Shown here piece after piece: positions 28,073-36,627 of a DNA stretch of 64,000 nucleotides. The position numbers were made by a program, and so were the translations under genes. Source of the DNA: Rhodoblastus sp963804045 (GTDB lineage Bacteria > Pseudomonadota > Alphaproteobacteria > Rhizobiales > Beijerinckiaceae). Every line of letters begins with the position of its first letter. Position 1 is the first letter of the stretch. The DNA lies in assembly GCA_963804045.1 (NCBI GenBank), contig CAWDOR010000002.1, positions 1 to 64,000 on the forward strand, read 5' to 3'. A model generated the notes under the pieces. The model saw only the letters and a list, made by a program, of their open reading frames with translations, was not told where the DNA came from and made no database searches.

Positions 28073-28930
28073 TCAGGATTTTCCGCTGGAAAATTCCTGC
28101 CGGAACTTGTGCGCGGGATAGGCGCCGAGAATCCGCACCTCCTCGGAGAAAAACTGCAATTCCTCCAGGGCGCGGGCGAGATTGGCGTCTTCGGGATGGC
28201 CCTCGACATCGACCAGGAACTGGGTCGCGGCGAATTCGCCATTGACCATGTAGCTTTCCAGCTTGGTCATGTTGATGTTGTTGGTGGCGAAGCCGCCCAG
28301 CGCCTTGTAGAGCGCCGAAGGCACGTTCTTCACCCGGAAGACGAAAGTGGTGATCGTCAGCCCGTCGATGCGCGGGCCCGAGCGCGGCTCGCGCGACAGG
28401 ATGACGAAGCGGGTGGTGTTATGCGCCTCGTCCTCGACGAAACGGGCGAGCACGTCCAGGCCGTAGATTTCCGCCGCCATCAGCGGCGCCAGGGAGGCGC
28501 GGCTCTTGTCGCCCCATTCCGCCACTTCGCGCGCGGAGCCGGCGGTGTCGCCGGTGGTCACGGGCTTGAGGCCGTATTGCTTGATGATCTTGCGGCATTG
28601 TCCCAGCGCGTGAATATGGCTGTAGACGCTGCGCAAATCCTCGATTTTCGCGCCCTTGACGCCGAGCAGGTGGAAATGGATCGGCAGAAAATATTCGCCG
28701 ATGATGTGCAGGCCCGAGCCGGGCAGGAAATGATGGATGTCGGCGACGCGGCCGGCCAGCGAATTCTCGATGGGGATCATCCCCAATTCGGCGCGGCCCT
28801 CGCCGATCGCCGCGAAAGCGTCCTCGAAACTGGCGCAGGGCAGGGTCTCCCAGCCCGGATAGACATCTGCGCAGGCGATGTGGGAATTGGCGCCGGGCTC
28901 GCCCTGATAGGCGATGATCTTGTTGGTCAC
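28073..28930 (-). CDS. pheA: Prephenate dehydratase
   Basis: 285 residues, a stand-alone dehydratase without chorismate mutase. The catalytic domain shows ENSLAGRV and NTTRFVIL (with the Thr needed for catalysis). The ACT regulatory domain from about residue 190 carries the Phe-binding GAL/ESRP-type motifs, here ALGGFATNNINMTKLES. It converts prephenate to phenylpyruvate for Phe synthesis and is feedback-inhibited by Phe. Its start overlaps kdsB by four bases, a pairing I recall as frequent in rhizobia. Confidence 0.95.
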   Translation of the reverse strand: MTNKIIAYQGEPGANSHIACADVYPGWETLPCASFEDAFAAIGEGRAELGMIPIENSLAGRVADIHHFLPGSGLHIIGEYFLPIHFHLLGVKGAKIEDLRSVYSHIHALGQCRKIIKQYGLKPVTTGDTAGSAREVAEWGDKSRASLAPLMAAEIYGLDVLARFVEDEAHNTTRFVILSREPRSGPRIDGLTITTFVFRVKNVPSALYKALGGFATNNINMTKLESYMVNGEFAATQFLVDVEGHPEDANLARALEELQFFSEEVRILGAYPAHKFRQEFSSGKS

Positions 28931-29670
28931 TTGTCCCTGTCCTTCAAAATCGCCCGGGCGCGCTCCAGATCGCGCGGCGCGTCCACGCCCAGCGGCACGG
29001 TCTCGACAATTTCCACGTCAATGCGCATGCCCGCCTCCAGCGCGCGCAATTGTTCGAGCTTTTCGCGCTTTTCCAGCGTCGAAGGCGGCAAGGCCACGAA
29101 TTTTTCCAGTGCGGCGCGGCGATAGGCGTAAAGGCCGATGTGATGGAACAGATCGCCTTCGCCCCAGGGCGCGCTGGCGCGGGTGAAATAAAGCGCGCGC
29201 TGGCGCGTCGGGCCGAGCGGCGAACCGACGACCTTGACCACATTGGAATCCTCGCGCTCCTCGATGCGCGAGATCCGCGCGGCCAGCGTGGCTATGTCCA
29301 CGGCGGGCTCGGCCAGCGGCGAGAGCGAAGCGCGGACGCTCATCGGATCGATGGTCGGCAGATCGCCCTGCAAATTGACGATGACATCATATTGGCGCCG
29401 GGGATCGTAGCTGCGCAGCGCCGCGGCGATGCGGTCGGAGCCCGAGGGCAGGTCGGGGTCGGTGACTACGGCCTCGCCGCCGGCGGCGCGCACCGCGCTG
29501 GCGATCTCCTCGCCGTCGGCCGCCACCAGCACCGGGCCAATTCGCGCTTCCAGCGCCCGGCGCAGCACCTGGACGATCATCGGCTCGCCCCCAATATCGG
29601 CCAGCGGCTTGTTGGGCAGTCGGGTCGAGGCCAGACGGGCGGGGATCACGATCAGGGCGTTTTGCGGCAT
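28927..29670 (-). CDS. kdsB: 3-deoxy-manno-octulosonate cytidylyltransferase (CMP-KDO synthetase)
   Basis: 247 residues, standard length. The nucleotide-binding N-terminus LIVIPARLASTRLPNKPLAD is diagnostic, followed by SGSDRIAAAL, INLQGDLP-type (VNLQGDLPTIDP) and HHIGLYAYRR. It activates KDO for lipid A-core synthesis, so the cell makes LPS. It is coupled to pheA by the sequence ATGA. The divergent cytochrome c gene starts 165 bases upstream. Confidence 0.96.
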   Translation of the reverse strand: MPQNALIVIPARLASTRLPNKPLADIGGEPMIVQVLRRALEARIGPVLVAADGEEIASAVRAAGGEAVVTDPDLPSGSDRIAAALRSYDPRRQYDVIVNLQGDLPTIDPMSVRASLSPLAEPAVDIATLAARISRIEEREDSNVVKVVGSPLGPTRQRALYFTRASAPWGEGDLFHHIGLYAYRRAALEKFVALPPSTLEKREKLEQLRALEAGMRIDVEIVETVPLGVDAPRDLERARAILKDRDK

Positions 29671-29834
29671 CTTATGTGTCGGGGTTAAGGTTTGCGGCGC
29701 TTATAGAGCTTGCCAGTCGCCGCGCAAAGCGTTTATCAGAACGGCCAATCCAACAGGGGACGAGCGGTGGCCCGCCATCGCGTCAGAAAACATCGAGCGG
29801 CGCGCCCCGTGCGGCCGACATGGGAGTTTTTGCG

Positions 29835-30368
29835 ATGAAATTTGCCGATCTGGTCAAGGCCGCCGTCGCGCTGGTCTGCGCCGCATTATTCGCGCTGTTC
29901 CTCAATTTCTATTCGGGACTGCTGGTGATGCCCACCGCGTCCAAGGCGGCCGGCTACGATCTGCCGACCAGCGCCGCGCCGGTCGCCGCCAAGGCGGCGG
30001 CCGTGGTCGCGCCGCTGCCGGAACTGCTGGCCAAGGCCGATCCGGCCCAGGGCCAGGCGCTCACAAAAGTCTGCGCCGCCTGCCACGGCTTCGACAAGGG
30101 CGGCGCCGCCAAGGTCGGCCCCAATCTCTATGGCGTGGTCGGCGGTCCCAAGGCCTCCTTTGCCGGCTTCGCCTATTCCGATGGCATGAAGGCCAAGGGC
30201 GGCGCCTGGAGTTTTGACGATCTCAACGCCTTCCTCACCAGCCCCAAGGCTTTTGTCTCCGGCACCAAGATGGGTTTTGCCGGCGAACCCGACGCCGCCA
30301 AGCGCGCCGCCATTATCGCCTATCTGCGCAGCCTGTCGGACAGCCCGGTTCCGCTGCCGGCGAAGTAA
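29835..30368 (+). CDS. Membrane-anchored cytochrome c, class I
   Basis: 177 residues from the ATG at 29835 (GGGAG site upstream; longer frames add non-conserved residues). An N-terminal signal anchor (VKAAVALVCAALFALFLNF) is followed by an Ala/Val/Pro-rich linker, then one haem site CAACH near residue 80, with MGFAGEPDAAKR supplying the axial Met near the C-terminus. It resembles CycM/cytochrome c552 of rhizobia, which passes electrons from the bc1 complex to the aa3 oxidase. It is followed by a strong terminator. Confidence 0.88.
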   Translation: MKFADLVKAAVALVCAALFALFLNFYSGLLVMPTASKAAGYDLPTSAAPVAAKAAAVVAPLPELLAKADPAQGQALTKVCAACHGFDKGGAAKVGPNLYGVVGGPKASFAGFAYSDGMKAKGGAWSFDDLNAFLTSPKAFVSGTKMGFAGEPDAAKRAAIIAYLRSLSDSPVPLPAK

Positions 30369-30387
30369 GCGGCGCGACGGGAAAAAC

Positions 30388-30414
30388 AAAGGCCGGGATT
30401 GTCCCGGCCTTTTT
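30388..30414 (+). terminator. Bidirectional intrinsic terminator
   Basis: AAGGCCGGGA and TCCCGGCCTT form a perfect 10-bp stem with a 3-nt loop and a TTTTT run on the plus strand; the A-rich flank gives T bases on the other strand too. It ends the cytochrome c transcript and, in reverse, the rph-rdgB transcript, whose stop is at 30414. Confidence 0.88.
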
Positions 30415-31037
30415 CATTTCAGCAGCTTTGCCGCCAGCATCTGAAACGCCCGCGCCCGATGCGACAGGGCTTCCGAGCCATCGGCGGGAATGCCGTGTTT
30501 TTCCTCCGCCGTCATCTCGCCAAACGTGCGGCTGTGACCATCCGGCGTGAAACAGGGATCGTAGCCGAAACCCGCCGTCCCCCGCGTCGGAAAGGTGAGA
30601 TCGCCAAAAACCTTGCCTTCAAAGGTCTCTTCCGCGCCATCGGGCCAGACCACGGCCAGCGCCGAAACGAAATGGGCGCGCCGGGAGGGCGAGCCCGATT
30701 TTTTCACCTCGTCCTCGATCCGGGCCATGGCCGCGGAAAAATCCTTGGCTTCGCCGGCCCAGCGCGCCGAATAAATGCCGGGCGCGCCATTCAAAGCTTC
30801 GACGCAAAGGCCGGAATCGTCGGCGAAAGCCGGGAGATTGGCGGCCTTGGCGGCGGCGCGGGCTTTTATGAGCGCGTTGCTCAAAAAATCCGCGCCGGTT
30901 TCCTCGGGCTCGCCCAGGCCCAATTCACCGGCGGAAACCGCTTCGACGCCATAAGCGCCCAGAAGTTCGCGCATTTCGCGCAATTTCCCGGCGTTATGGG
31001 TGGCGATGACGATTTTGCCGGCAATCCTGCGGCTCAT
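30414..31037 (-). CDS. rdgB: XTP/dITP diphosphatase (HAM1/RdgB)
   Basis: 207 residues. The start KIVIATHNAGKLREMRELL is the HAM1 signature, with ADDSGLCVEALNGAPGIYSAR (metal Asp) and GFGYDPCFTPDG. It hydrolyses non-canonical purine triphosphates so they do not enter DNA. Start overlaps rph by four bases (ATGA). The pair sits behind one promoter region. Confidence 0.95.
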   Translation of the reverse strand: MSRRIAGKIVIATHNAGKLREMRELLGAYGVEAVSAGELGLGEPEETGADFLSNALIKARAAAKAANLPAFADDSGLCVEALNGAPGIYSARWAGEAKDFSAAMARIEDEVKKSGSPSRRAHFVSALAVVWPDGAEETFEGKVFGDLTFPTRGTAGFGYDPCFTPDGHSRTFGEMTAEEKHGIPADGSEALSHRARAFQMLAAKLLK

Positions 31038-31744
31038 GGGGCGATGGCCTGTTTCTGCAGATCGACCAGTTGAGTTACGCCGAGACGGGCGAGTCCCAGC
31101 AATTTCGTCAATTCTTCCTCGGAAAACACCGCGCCCTCGGCGGTGGCCTGGACTTCGACCAGACCGCCACTTCCCGTGATGACGAAATTGCCGTCGGTAT
31201 GGGCGACGGAATCCTCGTCATAATCGAGGTCGAGCACGGGAACGCCCTGGTAAATGCCGCAGGACACGGCGGCGACATGGTCCTTCAGGGGCATGTCCTT
31301 GATCATGGAGCGGTCGCGCATCCATTTCAGGCAATCGTGCAGGGCGACCCAGGCGCCGGTGATCGAGGCGGTGCGCGTGCCGCCATCGGCCTGGATCACG
31401 TCGCAATCCAGCGTGATCTGGCGTTCGCCCAGCGCCTGAAGATTGGTGACGGCGCGCAGCGAGCGGCCGATCAGCCGCTGGATCTCCTGCGTGCGTCCCG
31501 AAGGTTTCGAGGTCTCGCGACGCGTGCGGGTGTGGGTGGCGCGCGGCAGCATGGAATATTCGGCGGTGACCCAGCCCTTGCCCTGGCCGCGCAGCCATTG
31601 CGGCGGCTTCTCTTCCAGCGAGGCGGTGCACAGCACATGGGTGCCGCCGAATTTCACCAGGCAGGAACCCTCGGCGTAACGCGCGACATTGCGCTCAAGT
31701 GTCACGGAACGCATGGAATTGGGCGCGCGTTTGGAAGGACGCAT
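31034..31744 (-). CDS. rph: Ribonuclease PH
   Basis: 236 residues, full length (about 238 in other bacteria). Motifs are RTRRETSKPSGRTQEIQRLI (phosphate-binding Arg), DCDVIQADGGTRTASITGA with catalytic Asp, and the C-terminal GLVEVQATAEGAVFSEEEL. It trims tRNA 3' ends phosphorolytically. Upstream toward lepA are two palindromic elements. Confidence 0.96.
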   Translation of the reverse strand: MRPSKRAPNSMRSVTLERNVARYAEGSCLVKFGGTHVLCTASLEEKPPQWLRGQGKGWVTAEYSMLPRATHTRTRRETSKPSGRTQEIQRLIGRSLRAVTNLQALGERQITLDCDVIQADGGTRTASITGAWVALHDCLKWMRDRSMIKDMPLKDHVAAVSCGIYQGVPVLDLDYDEDSVAHTDGNFVITGSGGLVEVQATAEGAVFSEEELTKLLGLARLGVTQLVDLQKQAIAP

Positions 31745-31757
31745 GGTTTCTCCTCAA

Positions 31758-31800
31758 GCATATTCCCGAGAAGTCGCAGACTTTTCGGAAAAGAATATGC
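31758..31800. repeat. Palindromic element 1 in the rph-lepA interval
   Basis: The ends GCATATTC and GAATATGC pair perfectly; inside, CCGAGAAGTC and GACTTTTCGG pair around GCA. The composition and shape resemble the intergenic palindromes (REP/RPE-like) scattered in Rhizobiales genomes. Only one copy was seen in this window. Confidence 0.6.
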
Positions 31801-31813
31801 GATAAAACAAAGA

Positions 31814-31858
31814 GCTGGATCATTTTCATCCCTCATTGAAGGATGAGAATGATCCAGC
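31814..31858. repeat. Palindromic element 2 in the rph-lepA interval
   Basis: A near-perfect 18-bp stem (GCTGGATCATTTTCATCC against GGATGAGAATGATCCAGC, with one G-T pair) around a 9-nt loop. It follows element 1 after 13 bases. Together they look like one compound repeat unit. It may act as a boundary or mRNA-stability structure for the divergent rph and lepA genes. Confidence 0.6.
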
Positions 31859-31985
31859 GATCCTGGGGCGGTTTTAGAGGGTTTTGCGCGAAAAGGAAGC
31901 GTCCAGGGGATTTTCTTGGCGCGCCAGGCGGCGGCGGGCTCAAAAATCTGTTTTCTATATTGCCTCGCCCTGCTATCTGCGGCTC

Positions 31986-33791
31986 ATGAGCGAGCACCCC
32001 ATCGAGAACATCCGCAATTTTTCCATCGTCGCCCATATCGACCATGGCAAATCGACTCTCGCCGACCGGCTGATCCAGCAGACCGGCACGGTCGCCGAGC
32101 GCGACATGAGCGAGCAAATGCTCGACTCCATGGATATCGAGCGCGAGCGCGGCATCACCATCAAGGCCCAGACGGTGCGCCTCGAATATAGAGCGCAAGA
32201 CGGCAAGACCTATATTCTCAATCTGATGGACACGCCCGGCCACGTCGATTTCGCTTATGAGGTGTCGCGCTCGCTCGCCGCCTGCGAGGGCTCGCTGCTG
32301 GTGGTGGACGCCTCGCAAGGGGTGGAGGCGCAGACGCTGGCCAATGTCTATCACGCGCTCGACGCCGGCCATGAGATCGTGCCGGTGCTCAACAAGATCG
32401 ACCTGCCCGCCGCCGAGCCCGAGCGCATCAAGGCGCAGATCGAGGAGGTCATTGGCCTCGACGCCTCCGAAGCCGTGCCGATCTCGGCCAAGACCGGCAT
32501 TGGCATCGATCTGGTGCTGGAAGCCATCGTCAAGAAGCTTCCTCCGCCCAAGGGCGATGAAAGCGCGCCGCTGAAAGCGCTGCTGGTCGATAGCTGGTAC
32601 GACGCCTATCTCGGCGTCGTCGTGCTCGTCCGCATTTTCGACGGTTCGCTGAAAAAGGGCCAGAAAATCCAGATGATGGGCGCCGACGCCCATTACGAGG
32701 TCGACCGCATCGGCGTGTTCAGGCCGAAAATGCAGGATGTGGCGCAGCTCGGCCCCGGCGAGGTCGGCTTTATCACCGCCCAGATCAAGCAGGTCGCCGA
32801 CACCCGCGTCGGCGACACCATCACCGACGAGAAAAAGCCCTGCGCCCAGGCCATGCCCGGCTTCAAGCCGGCGCAGCCCGTGGTGTTCTGCGGTCTGTTC
32901 CCGGTGGACGCCGCCGATTTCGAGGATCTCCGCGCCGCCATGGGCAAGCTGCGGCTTAATGACGCCAGCTTCTCCTTCGAGATGGAATCTTCCGCCGCGC
33001 TGGGCTTCGGCTTCCGCTGCGGCTTTTTGGGCCTGCTGCATCTGGAAATCATTCAGGAGCGGCTGGAGCGCGAGTTCAATCTCGACCTGATCGCCACCGC
33101 GCCCTCGGTGATCTACAAAATCCACATGAACAATGGCGATGTGATCGAGCTGCATAACCCGGCCGACATGCCCGACGTCGTCAAGATCGCTGAAATACAG
33201 GAGCCCTGGATTAAGGCGACCATTCTGACGCCCGACGAATATTTGGGCGCGGTGCTGAAACTTTGCCAGGACCGGCGCGGCGTTCAGATCGATCTGAACT
33301 ATGTCGGCAAGCGCGCCATGGTGGTCTATGAACTGCCGCTCAATGAAGTGGTGTTCGATTTCTACGACCGCTTGAAATCGATCTCCAAGGGCTATGCCTC
33401 CTTCGACTATGCGATCATCGATTATCGCGCCGGCGATCTGGTGAAAATGTCGCTGCTGGTCAATGCCGAACCGGTGGACGCGCTGTCCATGCTGGTGCAT
33501 CGCACGCGGGCGGAATCGCGGGGCCGCGCCATGTGCGAAAAGCTGCGCGAGCTGATCCCGCAGCACATGTTCCAAATCCCGATCCAGGCGGCGATCGGCG
33601 CCAAAATCATCGCCCGCGAAACCATCCGCGCCTTGCGCAAGGACGTGACCGCCAAATGCTATGGCGGCGACGTCAGCCGCAAAAGGAAATTGCTGGACAA
33701 GCAGAAGGAAGGCAAGAAGCGGATGCGCCAGTTCGGCAAAGTCGACATTCCCCAGGAAGCCTTTATCGCCGCGCTCAAGATGGACAGCTGA
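31986..33791 (+). CDS. lepA: Elongation factor 4 (back-translocase)
   Basis: 601 residues, the normal size. GTPase motifs: AHIDHGKSTLADRL (G1), RGITIKAQTVRL (G2), DTPGHVDF (G3) and NKIDLPAAEP (G4). The C-terminal LepA-specific domain follows with CYGGDVSRKRKLLDKQKEGK near the end. The ATG at 31986 gives MSEHPIENIRNFSIVAHIDHG, the usual rhizobial start. It remodels stalled ribosomes. Single gene. Confidence 0.97.
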   Translation: MSEHPIENIRNFSIVAHIDHGKSTLADRLIQQTGTVAERDMSEQMLDSMDIERERGITIKAQTVRLEYRAQDGKTYILNLMDTPGHVDFAYEVSRSLAACEGSLLVVDASQGVEAQTLANVYHALDAGHEIVPVLNKIDLPAAEPERIKAQIEEVIGLDASEAVPISAKTGIGIDLVLEAIVKKLPPPKGDESAPLKALLVDSWYDAYLGVVVLVRIFDGSLKKGQKIQMMGADAHYEVDRIGVFRPKMQDVAQLGPGEVGFITAQIKQVADTRVGDTITDEKKPCAQAMPGFKPAQPVVFCGLFPVDAADFEDLRAAMGKLRLNDASFSFEMESSAALGFGFRCGFLGLLHLEIIQERLEREFNLDLIATAPSVIYKIHMNNGDVIELHNPADMPDVVKIAEIQEPWIKATILTPDEYLGAVLKLCQDRRGVQIDLNYVGKRAMVVYELPLNEVVFDFYDRLKSISKGYASFDYAIIDYRAGDLVKMSLLVNAEPVDALSMLVHRTRAESRGRAMCEKLRELIPQHMFQIPIQAAIGAKIIARETIRALRKDVTAKCYGGDVSRKRKLLDKQKEGKKRMRQFGKVDIPQEAFIAALKMDS

Positions 33792-34104
33792 GTCGAGGCT
33801 GTCCGCGAGGCCAAGGCTCCGTAAAACTACCGAGAAAACACTTGGTTGCGGCATAAACCCTGTTGCAATTACGCAACGGCGCGGGCAAATCTTTCGCTAA
33901 TGCGCGGAAATCATTACGGTTCACGCCGGCCTTTTGGGTGGCCTTTGTAAAAAAATAAGTGATAACAATATATTACGTTTTGTCCGTCTGGGGCGCCGAC
34001 CATTTGTCTTTTTTGGCTTGGCGCGCCTATTCTTCGCCATTGCATCCGGAGGATGCCCGTCGGGTCAGCTTGGCTTGTTGGGCGTGGGACAGGACAGAAG
34101 CACA
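33792..34104 (+). other. Leader region of the autotransporter gene
   Basis: This 313-base interval after lepA contains no gene I can support. It is AT-rich around 33945-33985 (TTTGTAAAAAAATAAGTG, AACAATATATTACG), unlike its surroundings, and likely holds the adhesin promoter. A short inverted repeat GTTGC-N6-GCAAC lies at about 33861-33876. Confidence 0.4.
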
Positions 34105-36627
34105 ATGACGACCCATCGCCCCGCCAATTCCCATAGCCTGCGCAACGCCCTGCTCGGCGCCGTCGCGGCGACCGCAATCTTCACCGTTTTCGCGCCGACT
34201 GGCGCGCGGGCGGAAGTCTGCGGCTCCGTGGCCAATCCCGCCTCGGGCGGCAATAGCGCGACCGACGGCGGTTCAACGAGTAATCTGGCTTGCGGCCCAT
34301 TCGCCTCCGCGACCGGCGTCACCCTCGCGACGGCGGTTGGCGGCAGCGCCAGTGCAAGCGGTATCGCCGCGACGGCGCTGGGCAATGGCGCCAATGCGTC
34401 GGGTGATTTTTCCACGGCCGTAGGCAAAGGCACGACGGCGAGCGGCGATTTGTCCTTGGCGGCCGGTGGCGGCAACCCCGGCTTCTCGGCGAATGCCAGC
34501 GGCGATTCTTCCGTGGCGCTGGGCGGCGGCTTTAATGGCGGATCGACGGCTTCGGGCGGCGCCAGCGTCGCGATCGGCGGCTCCAGCCTCGGTTCCGGCG
34601 GCGGCGGCGCCGGCGCCACTGCCGGCGCCGACAGTTCGGTGGCGATTGGCGGCGCAAATGGGACGGGCGCCGGCGCCACCATCGCCAGCGGTTCGACCGG
34701 CGCGGTAGCAATCGGTGGCGGTAATGGCGCGACAGCCGGCGCCAGCGCCAGCGCGACCGGCGCGGTCGCCCTCGGCGGCTCCGATGGCTCCAGCTTCGGC
34801 GCCGGCGCCAACGCCTCGGGGACCGACGCTGTCGCCCTCGCCAATCACAGCGTCGCCTCGGGCAGCGGCGCCATTTCCATCGGCAATATTTCCTCGGCGA
34901 CCCAGGCGGGCGCCACCGCCGTCGGCGAAACCAGCAACGCCACCGGCGTTTTCTCCACCGCGATCGGCGTCAATTCCAACGCCGCGGGCGATCAGACTCT
35001 CGCCGCCGGCGCCGGCGCCAATGCGGCGGGCCAATGGGCGACAGCCCTGGGGCGTGGCGCCAATGGGGCGGGCGATTATTCCCTGGCCGCCGGCAATGGC
35101 TCCAAAGCGGCGGGAACCGGTTCGGTGGCGCTGGGCAATGCGGCGACCGCGACCCAGGCCAGTGACGCCGCCATCGGCGCCAACACCACCGCAGCCGGCG
35201 GCAATTCCTTCGCCGGCGGCGGCTCCGGCACGACGGGCAATGGCGCGACCGCCAACGGCATGAACTCCGTTTCGCTCGGCGGCGCCGATGGAACGGGAAC
35301 CGGCGCGACCACGGCCAATGGCGCGACCAGCGCCGTCGCCATAGGCGGCGGCAATGGAACAACCAACGGCGCCAGCGCCAGCGCGACCGGCGCGGTCGCC
35401 ATCGGCGGCTCCGATGGATCGAGCTTTGGCGCCGGCGCCAACGCCTCGGGGACAGACGCCGTCGCCCTCGCCAATCACAGCGTCGCCTCGGGCAGCGGCG
35501 CCATTTCCATCGGCAATATTTCCTCGGCGACCCAGGCGGGCGCCACCGCCGTCGGCGAAACCAGCAACGCCACCGGCGTTTTCTCCACCGCGATCGGCGT
35601 CAATTCCAACGCCACGGGCGAACAGACATTCGCCGGCGGCGCCGGCGCCAATGCCGCGGGCAAATGGGCGACAGCCTTGGGTCGTGGCGCCAATGCGGCG
35701 GGCGATTATTCCTTCGCCGCCGGCAATGGTTCGAAGGCGGCTGGCGCGAGCACAGTCGCCATCGGCGACCAGTCCACCGTGCAGGCCGCCGCCGGCCAAG
35801 GCTCCATCGCCATGGGCTATATGTCCAATGCGGTCAGCGGAACCGGCGCCGTGGCGCTCGGCAATCAGCAAAGCGCCACCGGAAATGGCGCGGTGGCCAT
35901 CGGCGATCCCAACACCGTCACGGGAACCGGCGCGGTCGGCATTGGCGCCAATAATGCCGCCAATGGCAATGGCGCTCTCGCGCTTGGCAACTCCAACAGC
36001 GCGACGGGAACCGGCGCCGTGGCGCTCGGCAATTCCAGCACCGCCAGCGCCGCCGGCGGCGTCGCCATCGGCAATACGGCGACCGCCAGCAACGCCAATG
36101 ACGTGGCCTTGGGCTCGGGCGCCACGGCTTCAGGTGGGAATTCGGTTGCGCTTGGCGCGGGCGCCAAAGCCACCGGCGCCAATCAGATCGTGCTCGGCTC
36201 CAGCTCGGCGGTGCTCGTCGCGCCGGGCTTGGCGACCAGCTCCACCGCCGCGCAATCGGGTGCGACCTATCTGGTCACCACCGATTCCAAGGGCGTGCTC
36301 GGGACCTCCACGGTCAATGTCGGCAATATCAACTCGCTGCTCGGCGGCGTCGCCAGCCTCCAATCGTCGGTCGCCACGCTGCAAAGCCAGATGAACCGCG
36401 CCTTCTCCGGCGCCGCCGTCGCCATGGCCGCGATCCCCGGCTATCTGCCGGAGAGCAAAAATTTCGGCGTCGCGGCCCATTATGGCGAATTCAACGGCCA
36501 GAGCGCCTTTGGCGGCTCGTTCATGGCGCGCGTCAACGATAATCTCGTGGTTGACGCGGGCGTCGGCGTCGGCCTAGGAACTGGAGGCGGGTTCGGCGTG
36601 CGCGCCGGCGGCACCCTGGTCTGGTGA
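34105..36627 (+). CDS. Trimeric autotransporter adhesin (YadA/Hia type)
   Basis: 840 residues from the ATG at 34105, which opens a signal peptide of about 36 residues cut after ARA. Residues about 37-690 are a left-handed head built of 14-residue repeats of the type SxAxGxxAxAxG (Hep_Hag/YadA head). A short coiled stalk (NVGNINSLLGGVASLQSSVA) and a YadA anchor of 77 residues (764-840, ending in Trp) complete it, so it should form a trimeric outer-membrane barrel. Residues 243-293 and 453-503 are identical. The stalk is very short. It probably binds surfaces or cells. Confidence 0.92.
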   Translation: MTTHRPANSHSLRNALLGAVAATAIFTVFAPTGARAEVCGSVANPASGGNSATDGGSTSNLACGPFASATGVTLATAVGGSASASGIAATALGNGANASGDFSTAVGKGTTASGDLSLAAGGGNPGFSANASGDSSVALGGGFNGGSTASGGASVAIGGSSLGSGGGGAGATAGADSSVAIGGANGTGAGATIASGSTGAVAIGGGNGATAGASASATGAVALGGSDGSSFGAGANASGTDAVALANHSVASGSGAISIGNISSATQAGATAVGETSNATGVFSTAIGVNSNAAGDQTLAAGAGANAAGQWATALGRGANGAGDYSLAAGNGSKAAGTGSVALGNAATATQASDAAIGANTTAAGGNSFAGGGSGTTGNGATANGMNSVSLGGADGTGTGATTANGATSAVAIGGGNGTTNGASASATGAVAIGGSDGSSFGAGANASGTDAVALANHSVASGSGAISIGNISSATQAGATAVGETSNATGVFSTAIGVNSNATGEQTFAGGAGANAAGKWATALGRGANAAGDYSFAAGNGSKAAGASTVAIGDQSTVQAAAGQGSIAMGYMSNAVSGTGAVALGNQQSATGNGAVAIGDPNTVTGTGAVGIGANNAANGNGALALGNSNSATGTGAVALGNSSTASAAGGVAIGNTATASNANDVALGSGATASGGNSVALGAGAKATGANQIVLGSSSAVLVAPGLATSSTAAQSGATYLVTTDSKGVLGTSTVNVGNINSLLGGVASLQSSVATLQSQMNRAFSGAAVAMAAIPGYLPESKNFGVAAHYGEFNGQSAFGGSFMARVNDNLVVDAGVGVGLGTGGGFGVRAGGTLVW
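34831..34983 (+). repeat. Copy 1 of a 153-bp perfect internal repeat in the adhesin
   Basis: Identical base for base to 35461-35613, 630 bp downstream and in the same frame (51 identical residues, VALANHSVAS to GVNSNA). Similarity extends weakly on both sides over more than 400 bp. Confidence 0.9.
35461..35613 (+). repeat. Copy 2 of the 153-bp internal repeat in the adhesin
   Basis: Second identical copy. The absence of even silent differences means the duplication is recent or kept uniform by gene conversion. RecA-mediated loss or gain would change the head by 210 residues without breaking the frame. Confidence 0.9.

Noticed and set aside
31833..33854. A long antisense frame opposite lepA.
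   Set aside because: Shadow of lepA in GC-rich codons; the sequence is low-complexity and matches no family.
34273..35871. Antisense frame opposite the adhesin repeats.
   Set aside because: Produced by the repetitive Gly/Ala codons on the other strand.
34300..36200. Regularly spaced short repeats that could be mistaken for a CRISPR array.
   Set aside because: They are in-frame 14-residue head repeats, not identical direct repeats with unique spacers.
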